A DNA stretch of 64,000 nt from Hermatobates lingyangjiaoensis (lineage: Eukaryota > Arthropoda > Insecta > Hemiptera > Hermatobatidae), in assembly GCA_026182355.1 (NCBI GenBank), contig JAPFBL010000069.1, positions 1,462,001 through 1,526,000 on the forward strand. Reading direction: 5' to 3'. Within the stretch, counting starts at the first letter, position 1; each line of letters opens with the position of its first letter. The notes below the pieces were generated by a model. The model saw only the letters and a list, made by a program, of their open reading frames with translations, had not been told where the DNA came from and searched no databases. Of the stretch, positions 22,865-33,984 are shown piece after piece. The translations under genes and the position numbers were made by a program.

Positions 22865-24628
22865 TAATATCAAATATAGAAAATTTTTGTTTCATTAGAT
22901 ATTAAACTGGCCAATTGCCAATTAGTACCAAATAAAAAAAAACTTTTAAATATTAAATAAACTAAATGAAAAAGGAATGTTACATTGAAAGTTGATTTCG
23001 TTTTGTCATCAATATCACTAGATCAATAAGGAAAGCTTGAAAGCAGTTAAGAACAGAAGGTTTCAGAGAGAGTAAAATTTATTTTTGTAATGACAGCAGT
23101 TTTTTTGTTTAATATACTGGTGCAAGTGTTAAGGTTAGTTTTCGGTTGTACAGCGCCTTAATATAACTTCAGCTGGATCGTTAAAATTAAAATATCCAAT
23201 AAAAACTAATGCAATTCATAATAAATAAGAGGTAGTCTATGAACAAAGAGCTTTAAGCATGTATTTTATTAACTAAATAATTATATGTATTTTATTAATT
23301 TACTCTGCAATGATATTGCAGAGCCTAAAAGAAGACATAGATTATCACCAAAGGCTTGGCAAAGAAGAAGAATTGGCAGTAATATTTCGTGTGCACACAC
23401 CTTCATGGTTATTATCCACCAGGCTCCCGACTCAAACTTATCAACAGCTTCTTTAACCAACAACTCAATCCATCTCAATAAATACATCAACAACAACAAA
23501 AAATTAATCAAATTCAATTTGATTAAACATATATCTTTTAAATACAAAATCGACAGTAATACAAAATCTTAATATTAAGTTTCATAGAATTCAATAAAAA
23601 TATAATAAAAATTACTACGTTATAAGTTCATAATATTCAAATTCTTGATACATTTTTTTTAAGACTGTTAGAAACGTAAAGCTGACATATCTTCTAATAT
23701 CAATCACTTTTATTTATGCCGTTGATTTTGAAAGTCATTTTGTAAAATAAATTAATTAAATTCAAATTTTATTAAAAATTACGATAAACATTAGAATTCT
23801 AATTAATTCTAAATTATCATAACTCATTATCAGTATATATTGTCATTATTAATTGATTTAGTTATCCTAACTTTAATTAATTTACGATTAAACTTTAATT
23901 ATTTTATAAGAAAATTTAATTTAATTAAATTAAATTGTCAAGTAAACTTGTTTCACTATGAAGTCAATAGCTTAATTGTTTGTAAGTAAAATTTATGCCC
24001 TTTAAGAATTATTTGTTAAATAGAGTTTTAAGTAATCCTACAAATAACTACGTTTCAGTGAGTTTATTGTCTAAAGAAATCTACCACTGGCTACATTTTA
24101 TATTTCCAATTCAAAAGTAACTAATTATAATATGAGCTAATAAAAGAAAATGAAATATCAGTTTCAAATAAAGACTTCTGTTTCGTAAAAGACATTTTAC
24201 AGAAAATATCTTAACGCAAAATATTTAATTTGTATTCTTGTGAAATGGTTAATGTCTCTAGTGAAAATTTTAATAAAATTAGAAAAAAATAGAACAACTA
24301 ATTAAATTAACTTATGTTTTGTTGAACTGTAAAGAGTGTTAAACTTACTAGGTTAGGTTTGGTTGCAATGGCAGAACAAGGGAACTAACATAGACCCTTT
24401 GTAATAACACACAATAGGGATTGATTCTACATTGGAAAGTCGTACATTTTGCCTTAACTCAAGTATATTTAGATTATTGATTTTTACCTTTTTTTTTTGA
24501 GCTAGTTTAATTCATATTCAAGATGGATATCATATAATACTACGTAATTCTTCAATGTTAAAAAAAAAACTTAGATTAACAATATAACACTTATATTGGC
24601 AATATATATTTTTTTTTAAATTTTTTAG
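22865..24628. other. Intergenic or intronic stretch
   Basis: AT-rich. A pair of overlapping frames at 23281-23572 has a somewhat higher GC content (TTGGCAAAGAAGAAG, CACCAGGCTCCCGACTC) but no recognised family. If the candidate exon downstream is real, this DNA would be intronic. Confidence 0.3.
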
Positions 24629-24740
24629 TTGGTGCTGTGCTGCGAGATGTTTTCAGTAAAATAAATGTGCCTTGGCTTAAAAAACACTTGAATAGATCAT
24701 CCGAAATAGACAGCGTCCGACTGCAACACCGGTATACAAG
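24629..24740 (+). CDS. Candidate internal exon of an unidentified host gene
   Basis: The segment is preceded by a pyrimidine-rich tract ending in TTTTTTAG (24621-24628) and followed by GTAAGA (24741), giving consensus acceptor and donor sites. One of the three frames is open through all 112 bases: two bases finishing a codon, then GAVLRDVFSKINVPWLKKH followed by LNRSSEIDSVRLQHRYT and two bases of a split codon. The other frames have stops. Its GC content is higher than the surrounding DNA. I do not recognise the protein. The pattern of charged residues ahead of RYT loosely recalls the N-terminus of innexins (D...LN..YT) but this is too weak to assign. No flanking exon was identified, so it could be coincidence or a transposon relic. 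Confidence 0.35.
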
Positions 24741-25534
24741 GTAAGATATTCTAAAAAATCTATGACGTTAAATGAATTAATTGTTTGAATTTTTTTCAAT
24801 TTATGACTGTTTTATTAAAATAAATATATCTTGAAATGTTTCATTAATCTTTACATTTATTAAAATGAATATCAAAATAATTCACATTCTTAGTGTTCAA
24901 AGAGTAACCAAGAGAAATTCAAATCCTCATATCAAGAAGAAAGTCATATCATAACTGAAATTTTGAAATTAAGAGAAAAAAAAATTGAGGGTATTTATAC
25001 AACAAAAACAACTGCTTGGCAGATCTTTTGCAATCAGAATTAAATCCTTCAGTTTTAAAAATTTACTTTTAATTTCATGATAAATTTAAATTCAATGATA
25101 AAATTATTGAATTTAAATAATTTTATTGCTTCAAAAAGAGTTCAATTTACCATTATCTCTTCATTTTCAGTTTAGAAAATATACTAAAAATCAAATATTT
25201 TTTACATTTGTTTGATATTATTTTCTTATAATGATTAAAGACTCAAAAAGTTGTTAGTTATAGTTATGTATTCATTTTGAGTTTCTTCAAGTATGAGCTT
25301 GAAAATAAATATTGGGGATTCCCGACCACTCTATATAAAAATAATAAATAAAACATTTGAGAATTTCATCCAAAATGAACAAATGACATGTGAACCGATG
25401 TTTTGCGAAAAAAAATTAGTCATTCTCAAGGCTAAAAATTTGTTTCAAATTAATACAATAAAAACAAAACGAGAGTATCTCTGTAGAATATCATAAGAAA
25501 ACAGCCAACTTTTTAATTATATCATGTAACTTTT
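24741..25534. other. Intergenic or intronic stretch
   Basis: AT-rich. A 67-codon open frame at 25293-25496 has no recognised domain; it may be the worn upstream part of the LINE that begins at about 25535. Confidence 0.3.
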
Positions 25535-27400
25535 TAATTATAGGCCAATATCAATACAATCCACTTTTTCAAAAATATTTGACTTCATAATTACTAGTAA
25601 ATTTAGCAGATGTGTTAATAATTGTATTATTTTTCAACAGCATGGTTTTTATACTACTAGATCAACGTCTACTAATTTGCTTTGCTTTTAAAATTATATC
25701 CTCAATTCTATAAATTCTATGATTTACAAGTTAATATGGTTTATGCTGACTTTACTAAACCGAAGACTTTTAAATCAAAGCCATTCTTTGGAACATCTGG
25801 AGTTCCACAAGGGACACATATTGGTCGATTACTGCTTTCAATATTTATCAACAGCATTTATTCCGCGCTATCCGATAGTACCCAGATTGTTCAAATTAAG
25901 TGTGCCCGCCTTATAGCCAGGGCTCCTTGTTATACCCGAAATGTGGATATTCACCATGATTTGAAAATGGAATCCATAGATAGTTACAACACCCGACTTA
26001 CTACCAATGAAGACAACAAACTACCTACTCATCCGAACCTCCTTGTACAAACTCTCAATCCTGCCACCAACCTTCCTGAACCTTAATGAACAATCACTTC
26101 ATCCACTGACTTTCCAACTCATGACTAAAAACCATGGCTAACAAGACCACATGACCGCGAATACGACATCATTATTGTACTGATGAACTTAATATCTAGC
26201 ATGAATTACTGACATTCCAAGTAATAGTAGCACAGTAATGAAACAGCAGAAGGCTTCTCGTCTGGAACTGCTAGTTATGACATGCACTATAGTGCGCGGA
26301 TGTATTCGTTGGTCGTTGGTCGTTGGTCGCTATCAGATGTTGAATTTTACTCTTTGCTGATGATCTCAAACTTTATTTCAATGTGGCTTCCTCTTATGAT
26401 TGCCAACTTTTTCAACTTTCAATAAATAAACTTCTGAAATGGTGTTCCTCCAATAATCTTAATCGAAATTCTTATAAGTATATGATCATATATATATATA
26501 TATGAGTATCATACCCAATTATAAGTGTCTTATAATCTCTTACTCCCATCTAAAAATTCCAATAATAAGTCCATGTAAATTTAAATATAACCTTCTGATT
26601 CTACCAAACTCTTTGATAGATTTATTACCGATTTTCGACTCTAAATTAACTTTGAACAATTATATTGTTGATCTAAAAACCCATAGCATTAAAATGTTCA
26701 GTTTCATTAAAAATTCATTTCACTACTTATACAACTTCAAAGACATCATTACATTCGTTACTTCATATATCTCTTGTTCTTCTAATTTTAGAATATACCT
26801 AACCTCTTTGAAATTTGCATTACAATTATTATCAACATTTACTTCAATCCTTTCATGCTAAGAAGCTTTCTCATAAGTCCAGTTATAATACAGATGTATC
26901 TTACTATCCTTTACTTTGTGCCCAATTTAATATTCTTGATCTCCTTTCCCGTAGAACCTATTATGATATCTTATTCATATATAAATTATCAAATAATTAT
27001 ATTTATGGTCTTTACCTCATTTTCAACTATATATCAACATCCTATCATATATCTCAAAACAACCAAATTATTTTATATAACATGTCATAAATATAATCAT
27101 TTGCTTCATTCTCCACTGTTTTTTATGATACAGTGTAATGGTTATGATGATAGCAGTGTAGATTATTTTTCATTGCGATATAAAAAAATGTAAAAAAGTG
27201 TTAAAACATCCAGTATAGTTACTCCGCATTATGTTACAGTTTACGTGCCACTACTGATTTTGTTGGATTTGATTCTCTTGTTAAACTGCTATTTACTTGT
27301 TTAGTGCTAAACTAATATGTTAACATGAAAAATGTATCATGTATTGTTAAATGATTTTGATCAGTATATAAATAAATATATCTTTAAAATGAGGAAAAAT
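25535..27400 (+). mobile_element. Jockey/CR1-like LINE, decayed, with an inserted LINE
   Basis: Plus-strand fragments in order: RPISIQSTFSKIFDFII and QQHGFYTTRSTSTNL (25541-25680); QVNMVYADFTK (25733-25765), the motif A region; a deletion; SGVPQGTHIGRLLLSIFINSI (25796-25860), motif B; an insertion (25898-26333); FTLFADDLKLY (about 26347-26380), motif C; then SYSHLKIPI, IFDSKLTLNN, IKMFSFIKNSFHYL and FNILDLLSRRTYYDILFIYK (up to about 26990). AATAAA at about 27370 may mark the 3' end. The AADD-type centre is present but frames are broken throughout. Confidence 0.8.
25898..26333 (+). mobile_element. Truncated LINE inserted between RT motifs B and C of the host LINE
   Basis: Encodes CARLIARAPCYTRNVDIHHDL and LPTHPNLLVQTLNPATNLPEP, a Jockey-like C-terminus of a different lineage from the LINE at 21979. 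It ends in three copies of a GTTGGTC heptamer (about 26309-26329). The flanks carry an imperfect direct repeat: CAGATTGTTCAAATT (25883-25897) and CAGATGTTGAATT (26334-26346), consistent with a target-site duplication. The host frame continues across the insertion when one copy of the repeat is used. Confidence 0.75.
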
Positions 27401-28166
27401 TATAACCGTTGGATTGATTTCAGTTGATATAACATATAACTTGTTTTGTTGGGAAATTCAATATTTTGCTGAAGGATTGTTTAAATTGGGTTTTCAACTG
27501 GCATTGCCAGAAACTACGCCTCAAAAAAAAAACAAAAAAGATGAATTTTATAGTGAATTCATAAGAAATCAAGATACATCGTAAAGTTGTTTTCTTGATA
27601 CTATTATTTTTCCCGGTGTAAACTTGATTGTCCTGAAATACCATCGTGTCATTTATCTGATGCCAGTATTTTCAATCATTAAAGATATCTTAATGTATGA
27701 TTCTAAAAAATCTGATTCTACTTTGTAAGTTAAGTGTAACTAAAGTAATCAGTCGAATGGATATATTTAATTAAGTTTTCAATGTTTCCTTCGTCAAGCT
27801 AACGGGTAACAATTCACTCAGACAAATTCCCCTAATTCACCCACAGGTACATGATATTTCATTTAAAGGTCGTTTTTGAAGAACTGCTTTCCAAGCACTG
27901 TCTCTCTCTCTGATACAGTCCACTTCAATTCATTAACTTGCTTATCAGTTGGTTCTAAAGTTACAAGACCTGCGAAGCATTAATTTGAGATAACCCTAAT
28001 ACCGTGTCAGTGTCCGCTTCAATGCTAAACACTTAATCGCAATAGCAACATTTAATTCAATATCCCTCCGTTTATATCAATAATAATTACAAATATTAAG
28101 AAATAAAATAGGAAATTTTATAACGTCTTCACAGTTCATGTAAAAATTCTACGAATACTAAACTAA
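27401..28166. other. Intergenic stretch
   Basis: No recognised feature beyond short AT-rich runs. Confidence 0.35.
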
Positions 28167-29500
28167 TCTATATAAATAAAATAATAATTTTGTCTGTACA
28201 TTGCTTAAACTGACTCATTTCAAGTTTTCTTTACGTTTCATACATTGGAGAAACCGAATCCACCCTTAGAAAAATTTCTGTCGGTTTGTTGGTTTGTCCG
28301 CAAAATTTTCTCACAAGTAAACTCAACCACCAAAACACATATCAAGCTGAAACTTTTACAGTAGATTTGTATATGTCTAATTTAAAATTTAGACTCTGAA
28401 TTGATTGGAAATTAAACGTAGAAGTGAAGTTGCGGACGTTTAAAGCAAAAACGTTTGTCACAAGTAAACTCAGCACCATGAAATATAACGAGCTGAAACT
28501 TTGACACTAGATTTGTGTATGACTGACTTAAAATATAGGCTCTAAATAGATTGATAATTCAGTGCAGAAACGAAATTAAGGGGCTTTAAGCTGTATTTTG
28601 CTCATTTCGCAGACAAGTTTATTCTGAAAGTACACAGGTGTGGCAAGTAGGTATTGTTGTTGACTTTAATTTCATTTCATCATATGAATATAGTGCGTAT
28701 TTGACATCATTGAAAAGAAGTTTCCCAGAGTTGAGGATGTACTAGCAATTAATAATAAATAGTTTTGTGAACGAGCAATTCTCAGTTCTTAATATTAACA
28801 GGCAGGAAAAATCAACATACAAGTTCTTACGCTATATCACACCGAGGAAAGAACTTCCCAGTCAGTAAAGAGAGTGTTTCCTGATGACGAAGCAGTTTAT
28901 TATCCAACTGAATTTCTTGACTATGAATTCCTTTCTCCTGGACTGCCTGAACATGAGTAAAAACTTAAGTAGGAGCACCATTATGCTGCGTTTAGTATCA
29001 GTAACAAATTTCATGTTACGAAACTTGAGTGCCTCAAGAAATGTGAAATGGACACTACTCTGAGTTCGTGCTCTACACAGATATGGCATAGAGGCGGACA
29101 TTATGACTGGGTGTGGTATTGAGGAGTCTGTGTGTATACCATGCATACCATTGATTCTGAGCTACTGTCCGTTTTCGTTCAAACTATTGCAAAGTGGCGT
29201 CAGATTCTGTTTCACAATGACGTTAACTAAGTTGCAAGGGAAACTTTATCTAACGCAGGAATTGAAGTGAATGAGACCAAGTTTTTCTCTAATGGTCAAC
29301 TGTAGTTTGCTTTCTCAAGAGTCAGAGGTTCCAACACTTTGTTCTTCCATGAACCTGAAGGACAGACATCTAACGTGGTGTATACAGAAGCATTTGTTTA
29401 ACACTACACTAATAACGGTATTTTCTACTATTCTATTATTTCCAATGATATTTTGGAATACCAAGTACGATCGAATTTTTGATTCCATCAAAGACAGGTA
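28167..29500 (+). mobile_element. Helitron, decayed, with 5' end
   Basis: The 5' end is TCTATATAAATAAAA preceded by A, as expected for a Helitron inserted between A and T. The subterminal region (TTGTCTGTACATTGC, CACAAGTAAACTCA, AGCTGAAAC, TAGATTTGT) matches the second copy at 62970. Here that subterminal block of about 130 bases is present twice in tandem (about 28300-28420 and 28435-28565). Helicase remnants follow at 28790-29402. I could not identify the 3' hairpin and CTRR end with confidence. Confidence 0.75.
28790..29402 (+). pseudogene. Helitron helicase C-terminal region
   Basis: Translation in shifting frames gives DDEAVYYPTEFLD with LSPGLPEH (about 28880-28955), VRALHRYGIEADIMTGCG and CIPCIPLI (about 29060-29155), FCFTMTLTKLQGK (about 29205-29245, the equivalent of FAMTINKAQGQ in Helitron helicases), and FSRVRGSNTLFFHEPEG followed by SNVVYTEAF (about 29313-29400). 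The order is that of the last third of the PIF1-like helicase of Rep/Hel proteins. Stops and missing pieces make it non-functional. The Rep domain is absent. Confidence 0.82.
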
Positions 29501-30384
29501 GGTTTGCTAGTAAGATATAAAATAACAGGTGAATAAACACTCAACTTGAAAGCTTAAAGACAAAAGATTTTTTGTCTTTTTGAACAAAGACAATAGCTTT
29601 TTGAACTGGTCAGGTTTTATTGACACTAAAATAAAACAATAGACCTTGAATACTCAAAAGGTCTGTTATAATTTTAAATATAGCATTTGTGTCACATGAC
29701 TTTATGATGTATAAACTTAAAAAAAAAAGAAAACCAACTAAAGAACACTTTTATTTTTAACAGTTGATTAAAATAACCTCAAAAAGAAAAATGGAGAGGA
29801 ATGTCTGTAGTGGTAGATTACAGTAGCTTTGTTTGAGTTTTAATCTTCACTCTCTCCTTGTTCTGAAGACAACTTATTCAAAATCTAAAGAATTAAGTGT
29901 TTTTTTTATTTGAGTTTGACTAGTTTACTTAGTCGTAAATGTTGCTATATATGTTACATATATGATTACTTGATTCTAATCGATGGCAGTTATGTTAAAG
30001 TTCGTAAACCCTTTTAAATGAAATATTTTTACTTTTCTGTTATTACACTTTAAGACATATAGAATGTTCTTATTGGAACCGAACGGCAGAATTAAAGATT
30101 TTGTTTGAACCATTAGTTGCTTATGTGCATATTTATTTTCCCTCACTATGAAATTTTAATGGACCTTATTTTGAACATATGTATGAGAGCGTTATAAGTT
30201 TGCTTCCCTGATTGAATAATAATGAAATTTACATACTTCTATGCTCACTCATTAAAAAACCTCACCTTATATATTGACAAAGCTTTACACAGTATTAAAA
30301 AAAAGTGTGCATTTTATCTTTTTTCTGTGTCATGTTTTGTGTAATTTAAAGTAATTTATATATATGTATATATATAAACTACAA
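29501..30384. other. Intergenic stretch
   Basis: AT-rich. TTGTTCTGAAGACAACTTATT at 29858-29878 resembles a worn family E arm. Confidence 0.35.
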
Positions 30385-30512
30385 TTATTAAAAGAACATA
30401 CATAAAAGAAATCACTGAACTCACTACTATATTTCGATGTTTTCGTCATCAGGAATAGATGTGAATCGCTCCAAAGGCTGATAATGACTCAGCCTTTGAG
30501 TCGTTATCAGCC

Positions 30513-30580
<68 letters not shown>

Positions 30581-30600
30581 AAATTCATGCATATTATTAG
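30385..30600. repeat. Family D arm with (TA)n and (GT)n
   Basis: Minus-type arm: AAATCACTGAACTCACTAC, TATTTCGATGTTTTCGTCATC, AGGAATAGATGTGAATCGCTC. Its inner end has a small mirrored piece (TGATAATGACTC, GAGTCGTTATCA). It is followed by (TA)n at 30516-30540 and (GT)n at 30541-30578. The expected right arm is missing. Confidence 0.65.
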
Positions 30601-30879
30601 TACCACAGAGGTTATTAAACATAATATTATTATAAACTTCCGACATACCTCGTAACTTGTAGATGTTGTCGTCCAACCGATTTCACAAAAGCTGCATAGT
30701 GGCATTCCATGATGTCAGAATTTTATAATAATATTATATATATAATAAAGTATTCTTAATAAATTTACTTAAATTTTCTTTATAACTGTCTCGTTATTTC
30801 ATTTACGTAATATAATAAATTCCTTAACATTGTTTTCATCCAGGACAAAGACAAGCATGAGTCCTGTTTTCCATTCATA

Positions 30880-31205
30880 TAATTGAGTGAAGATCATGAG
30901 AGGAACTCGTTCTTAATTCTCTGACTTAATGACCTGAAGGTCTTAAATAGAAAGATCCTATTTGACTGTGTCTTGTTTGAAAGTCAATCTCTATTTTCTA
31001 ATTTAGTATTTATATATGGTTACATTTCATGTGCATGAAGGTCTTTTGTGATATTTAATATATGACAATCATTTTCTTTTTTTTTATAAGTTTAGTTTAT
31101 GCTACCAGTGTTTCCATAGCTATGCCACTGTTCAGTAAGTTGGAGACTTCAACAAAAAATGTATCCTTATTCACCAATAGATTGAAGGTGTAGTTGCTCA
31201 TACGT
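30880..31205. repeat. Unclassified dispersed repeat, copy 1
   Basis: Shares CTGACTTAATGACCTGAA, TTTTTATAAGTTTAGTTTATG, AGTGTTTC.ATAGCTATGC and ACCAATAGATTGAAGG-type text with 33400-33640. An A-run lies at one end on the minus strand, which could be a SINE tail, but I see no clear box A or B. Confidence 0.55.
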
Positions 31206-31924
31206 TCAATTCTGAGCAAATTTCACAGTTTGTACTTTGATATTTACAAGGCTTTTCTCATTCCATTTAGAGCCCTTAATCTGTTAATTTTTTCAAATAT
31301 ATAAAATGAGTTGATATTTCATAGTATCTAATTAAAATTAACTTGCAACTACCACTTTTCCATTGTACATCGTTATTTATGCCTTTCAATAATTAGATCA
31401 AAAGCTCTATCTTGTATAGAAAAACTTTATACATGAGTAAAAAAAAAAAGTTACCCGCTCATTCATATACAAAAGAAATACTACATCTTCTCTATCCAGA
31501 AGAATAACTGTGAATTTAATATCTTTAGGTTCTAGAGAAGCTATGGAAAAGAAGCTTTGCATGAAACTTAACTCGAGAAACACTGCAATTATAAAACACT
31601 TGCAATGTGTATAAAACTGTTTTAAATAAGTCATGACAAAGTTGGATCTTCCCAGGTAGATTTTTAACATCTTGGCTAACCAACTTAGGAGATGGAGAAA
31701 TAATTTCTGTCATTACCTTTTACTCATTATATAAATAAAAGTTGAGAACAATACTCATTGCAATCCTGATGATGATGATGACTGGAGAACAGTTGAAAGA
31801 TGCAGGACAGTCTTTTATTGTGTATACAAGTAACGAGAATAAAAACAAATTTATTCAGAAAAACAAATATTCTTAAAATGTGATATGATCAAATTTTTAT
31901 CAGTGTAATATGTATACAAATCTC

Positions 31925-32045
31925 TACCTCTTTCTTTTCTCCTGCAGATGGATTTTCCAAAAACTTGATTTAGTAAATGTGATTCTTTACTGTGTGTATG
32001 ACTATTCTTCGTATTTCAACTGGTGTATGTTCAGTTTGGATTGAC
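31925..32045 (+). repeat. Family E arm, decayed
   Basis: CTTTTCTCCTGCAGATGGA, TTTTCCAAAAACTTGATTTAG and TGTGTGTATGACTATTCTTCG follow the order of the intact copy at 44060, with core substitutions. Confidence 0.5.
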
Positions 32046-32179
32046 ATTCAGAATTTAAAAATTAACAGAAATTACAATAAGTCAATTAATAAATTTCAGA
32101 ATGTTAAAATTTCTATTGGTAATGGTGTGATTTCATGACTGAATAGTCATCTGTGTTTTATAGAAATATTGCATATATA

Positions 32180-32433
32180 CAGGGTGTCTCAAAAAAATGT
32201 ACTCACTCTTAGAATGACGACAAAACATTTATTTATGAACATAGCGTGAAATGAAATAGCATCGAATACATGAGACAAATGTAATTGAAGAATCATGTTC
32301 GCAAATGTTCAAACTGATGACCATTATTGTCCAGACAACGCTGATAACGTGAACCAAGGGATTCGCAAACGTCGCAAAATATGTGATTCTAAGAGTCATT
32401 CTAAGAGTGAGTACATTTTTTTGAGACACCCTG
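32180..32433. mobile_element. 254-bp TIR element of the Tc1/mariner superfamily
   Basis: Perfect 39-bp inverted repeats (32180-32218 and 32395-32433) begin CAGGGTGTCTCAAAAAAATG. TA lies on both sides, the expected target duplication. The interior retains the end of a transposase frame, so the element is an internally deleted, non-autonomous derivative. Confidence 0.9.
32293..32382 (-). pseudogene. Transposase C-terminal remnant inside the TIR element
   Basis: Minus frame IFCDVCESLGSRYQRCLDNN followed by GHQFEHLRT and a stop (32293-32295). The shape V.ESL..R...C....G..FEH.. is the usual ending of Tc1/mariner-group transposases. All catalytic residues are deleted. Confidence 0.75.
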
Positions 32434-32444
32434 TATATTGTTAT

Positions 32445-32610
32445 TAAGAAAACGATCCACAAACGACAACAAACGTTTTAGAGTTAACTATAGAAACACT
32501 GTAAATAGAAAAAATCAATTACAGTCTGTAATTTTCGGTTTAACCGTCATCAGGAGAGGAGAGATAGGGACACCAAGCACACTTGCGAAGAGACGGTTGG
32601 AGACCCAATA
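32445..32610 (-). repeat. Family B variant arm
   Basis: AAACGATCCACAAACGACAAC, ATTTTCGGTTTAACCGTCAT, CAGGAGAGGAGAGATAGGGAC. Same subfamily as 63740-64000. Its minus core keeps CTGATGA, C, GGTTAAACC, GAA and AATT, but stem I is mismatched at its first pair. Confidence 0.6.
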
Positions 32611-32619
32611 TATATGTAT

Positions 32620-32770
32620 CAAAACATATTTACAATAAACACGTGAAATAAAAATCATCACCTAAACAATAGTATGAAATAAAAAAAAATTCTTCAGTCA
32701 GTCTTCAGTATCAATGAGACTCTGACGAAGATAATTGGTTTTAGTTCAAAGATTTTACTAATTTTTCTGA
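32620..32770 (-). repeat. Family C arm, decayed
   Basis: ATAAACACGTGAAATAAAAA, CAATAGTATGAAATAAAAAA and ATGAGACTCTGACGAAGATAA. The core is rearranged; GAAAGATCT is missing. Confidence 0.5.
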
Positions 32771-32819
32771 TTTTCTTATAGTAGTTTAGACAATGATATA
32801 ATTATACATGTAACATTAT

Positions 32820-33245
32820 CACAATTACGCATGGAACAAATATTCAAGTAATTCACCACAATTATAAATACCAGATTAACGCTCTGAGGCCTTTCGTATT
32901 ACACGTCTTCGGTAAGCAAGTAAATACCGAGAAACAGGTTACGTAATTTGTTTTAAAGTATTGACTGTCAGTATCCCTGCTGAATTACAACTAATCTTGA
33001 TCTGTTTGATTATTTCTTCAATTACAACTCCATCCTAATTCAAAATTCCTGGGCTATTGTTAAGTAAACTATTATAACAGCCTTATGTTCAGTTTAGTCA
33101 ACAATAGCACATTAATTTTTAAATTGGATGAAATTGTATTTAAAGGAATCGTTAAACAGATTCAGCTGAGTTATAATTCTGTGGAGATAAACAGTCAATA
33201 TTGTTAATTTCCATTCTACATTAAACTGATTTATAGAACTTGTTT
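32820..33245. mobile_element. Two PLE 3' ends joined head to head
   Basis: The minus half (33080 down to 32850) has ACAATAGCCCAGGAATTTTG, a GATGGAGTTGTAATTGAAGA stretch, ATTACGTAACCTG and then a family K arm. The plus half (33085-33240) has TTTAGTCAACAATAGCAC, AAATTGGATGAAATTG, GGAATCGTTAAACAGATTC. Both match the end of the GIY-YIG domain and 3' region of PLE3 (60950-61110). They are inverted, with the truncated ends touching at about 33080. Confidence 0.7.
32881..32917 (-). ncRNA. Hammerhead-like motif, family K
   Basis: Minus strand: GCTTA, CCGAAGA (U4 changed to C), C, GTG/TAC hairpin, GAA, AGGCCT palindrome, C17, AGAGC. Stem III is a perfect palindrome and C17 is allowed. Stem I is partly paired. 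The U4 change probably weakens it. Confidence 0.38.
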
Positions 33246-33399
33246 TTTCGTTATTTCCCTTTTGGTTTCACCTGCTCTAAACAGGAATTCGAGCTGCTTT
33301 TTGCCAGCCGAGCAGAGCTCATCTTCTTCTTCAAATCTTGATGATAAAAAGGTCAAAATATTGAAGTTATTTGTTGTCCTTTCTCCGTGTTCTTGCCAT

Positions 33400-33640
33400 T
33401 TAATCCTTTGATAAATTAATTCTCAAACTTAATTATCTGACTTAATGACCTGAACTTGACTCCGTGAAGGGCTTCTATGATGTTTAATCTATGATAATCA
33501 TTTCCTTTTTTTTTATAAGTTTAGTTTATGCTGCCAGTGTTTCAATAGCTATGCAGCTGTCCAATAAGTGAGAGACTCCAACAAAAAGTGTAATCTTAGT
33601 CACCAATGGATTGGAGGCGTAGTCGGACCATTTCATTTTT
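33400..33640. repeat. Unclassified dispersed repeat, copy 2
   Basis: Direct repeat of 30880-31205, shorter because a piece following CTTAATGACCTGAA is absent. Shared text includes TTTTTATAAGTTTAGTTTATG and GCGTAGT/GTGTAGT near the end. Confidence 0.55.
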
Positions 33641-33654
33641 TGTCATATATATAT

Positions 33655-33874
33655 ATATAAACTACATTGACACAAAGAACACTCAGAAATGAAACAGAAA
33701 CTCACTCTGTTTCTGACGATATATTTTGATGTCGTCGTCATCAGGAAAATAGAAACGAGCCGCTCCGCAGGCAGACAACAACTGAACTTTTATATATATA
33801 TATATATATATCAATGTTGAAACCACAATAAGAAAATGTAAAAATAAGACTAACACGTGTTTATGTGAAATCTT

Positions 33875-33875
<1 letters not shown>
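33655..33875. repeat. Family D arm and family C outer end
   Basis: 33665-33790: AAAGAACACTCAGAAATGAA, ATATTTTGATGTCGTCGTC, ATCAGGAAAATAG (family D, minus). After (TA)n, 33812-33872 holds only the outer ends of a family C pair (ATCAATGTTGAAACCACAAT and AACACGTGTTTATGTGAAATC). Confidence 0.6.
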
Positions 33876-33907
<32 letters not shown>

Positions 33908-33984
33908 CAAAACAGTAATAAATTGTCGACCGTTGGACAGATGTGTAACAAAAAAAGGATAAATTGGGACGCGGTCAGTTTCTT

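Noticed and set aside
24629..24740. Assignment of the candidate exon to an innexin
   Set aside because: The resemblance is limited to a few residues before RYT; no following exon with the expected membrane segment or Cys pattern was found.
28881..28900. CTGATGACGAAG, similar to a hammerhead 5' half
   Set aside because: It lies in the Helitron helicase remnant (codons for DDEAV) and is not followed by a suitable hairpin and GAA.
33384..33420. Additional hammerhead-like texts in worn arms (for example 33345-33375 and 63384-63420)
   Set aside because: They share isolated pieces such as GATGA and GAAA, but C3-U4 or stem I are missing, so they are not called as separate motifs.
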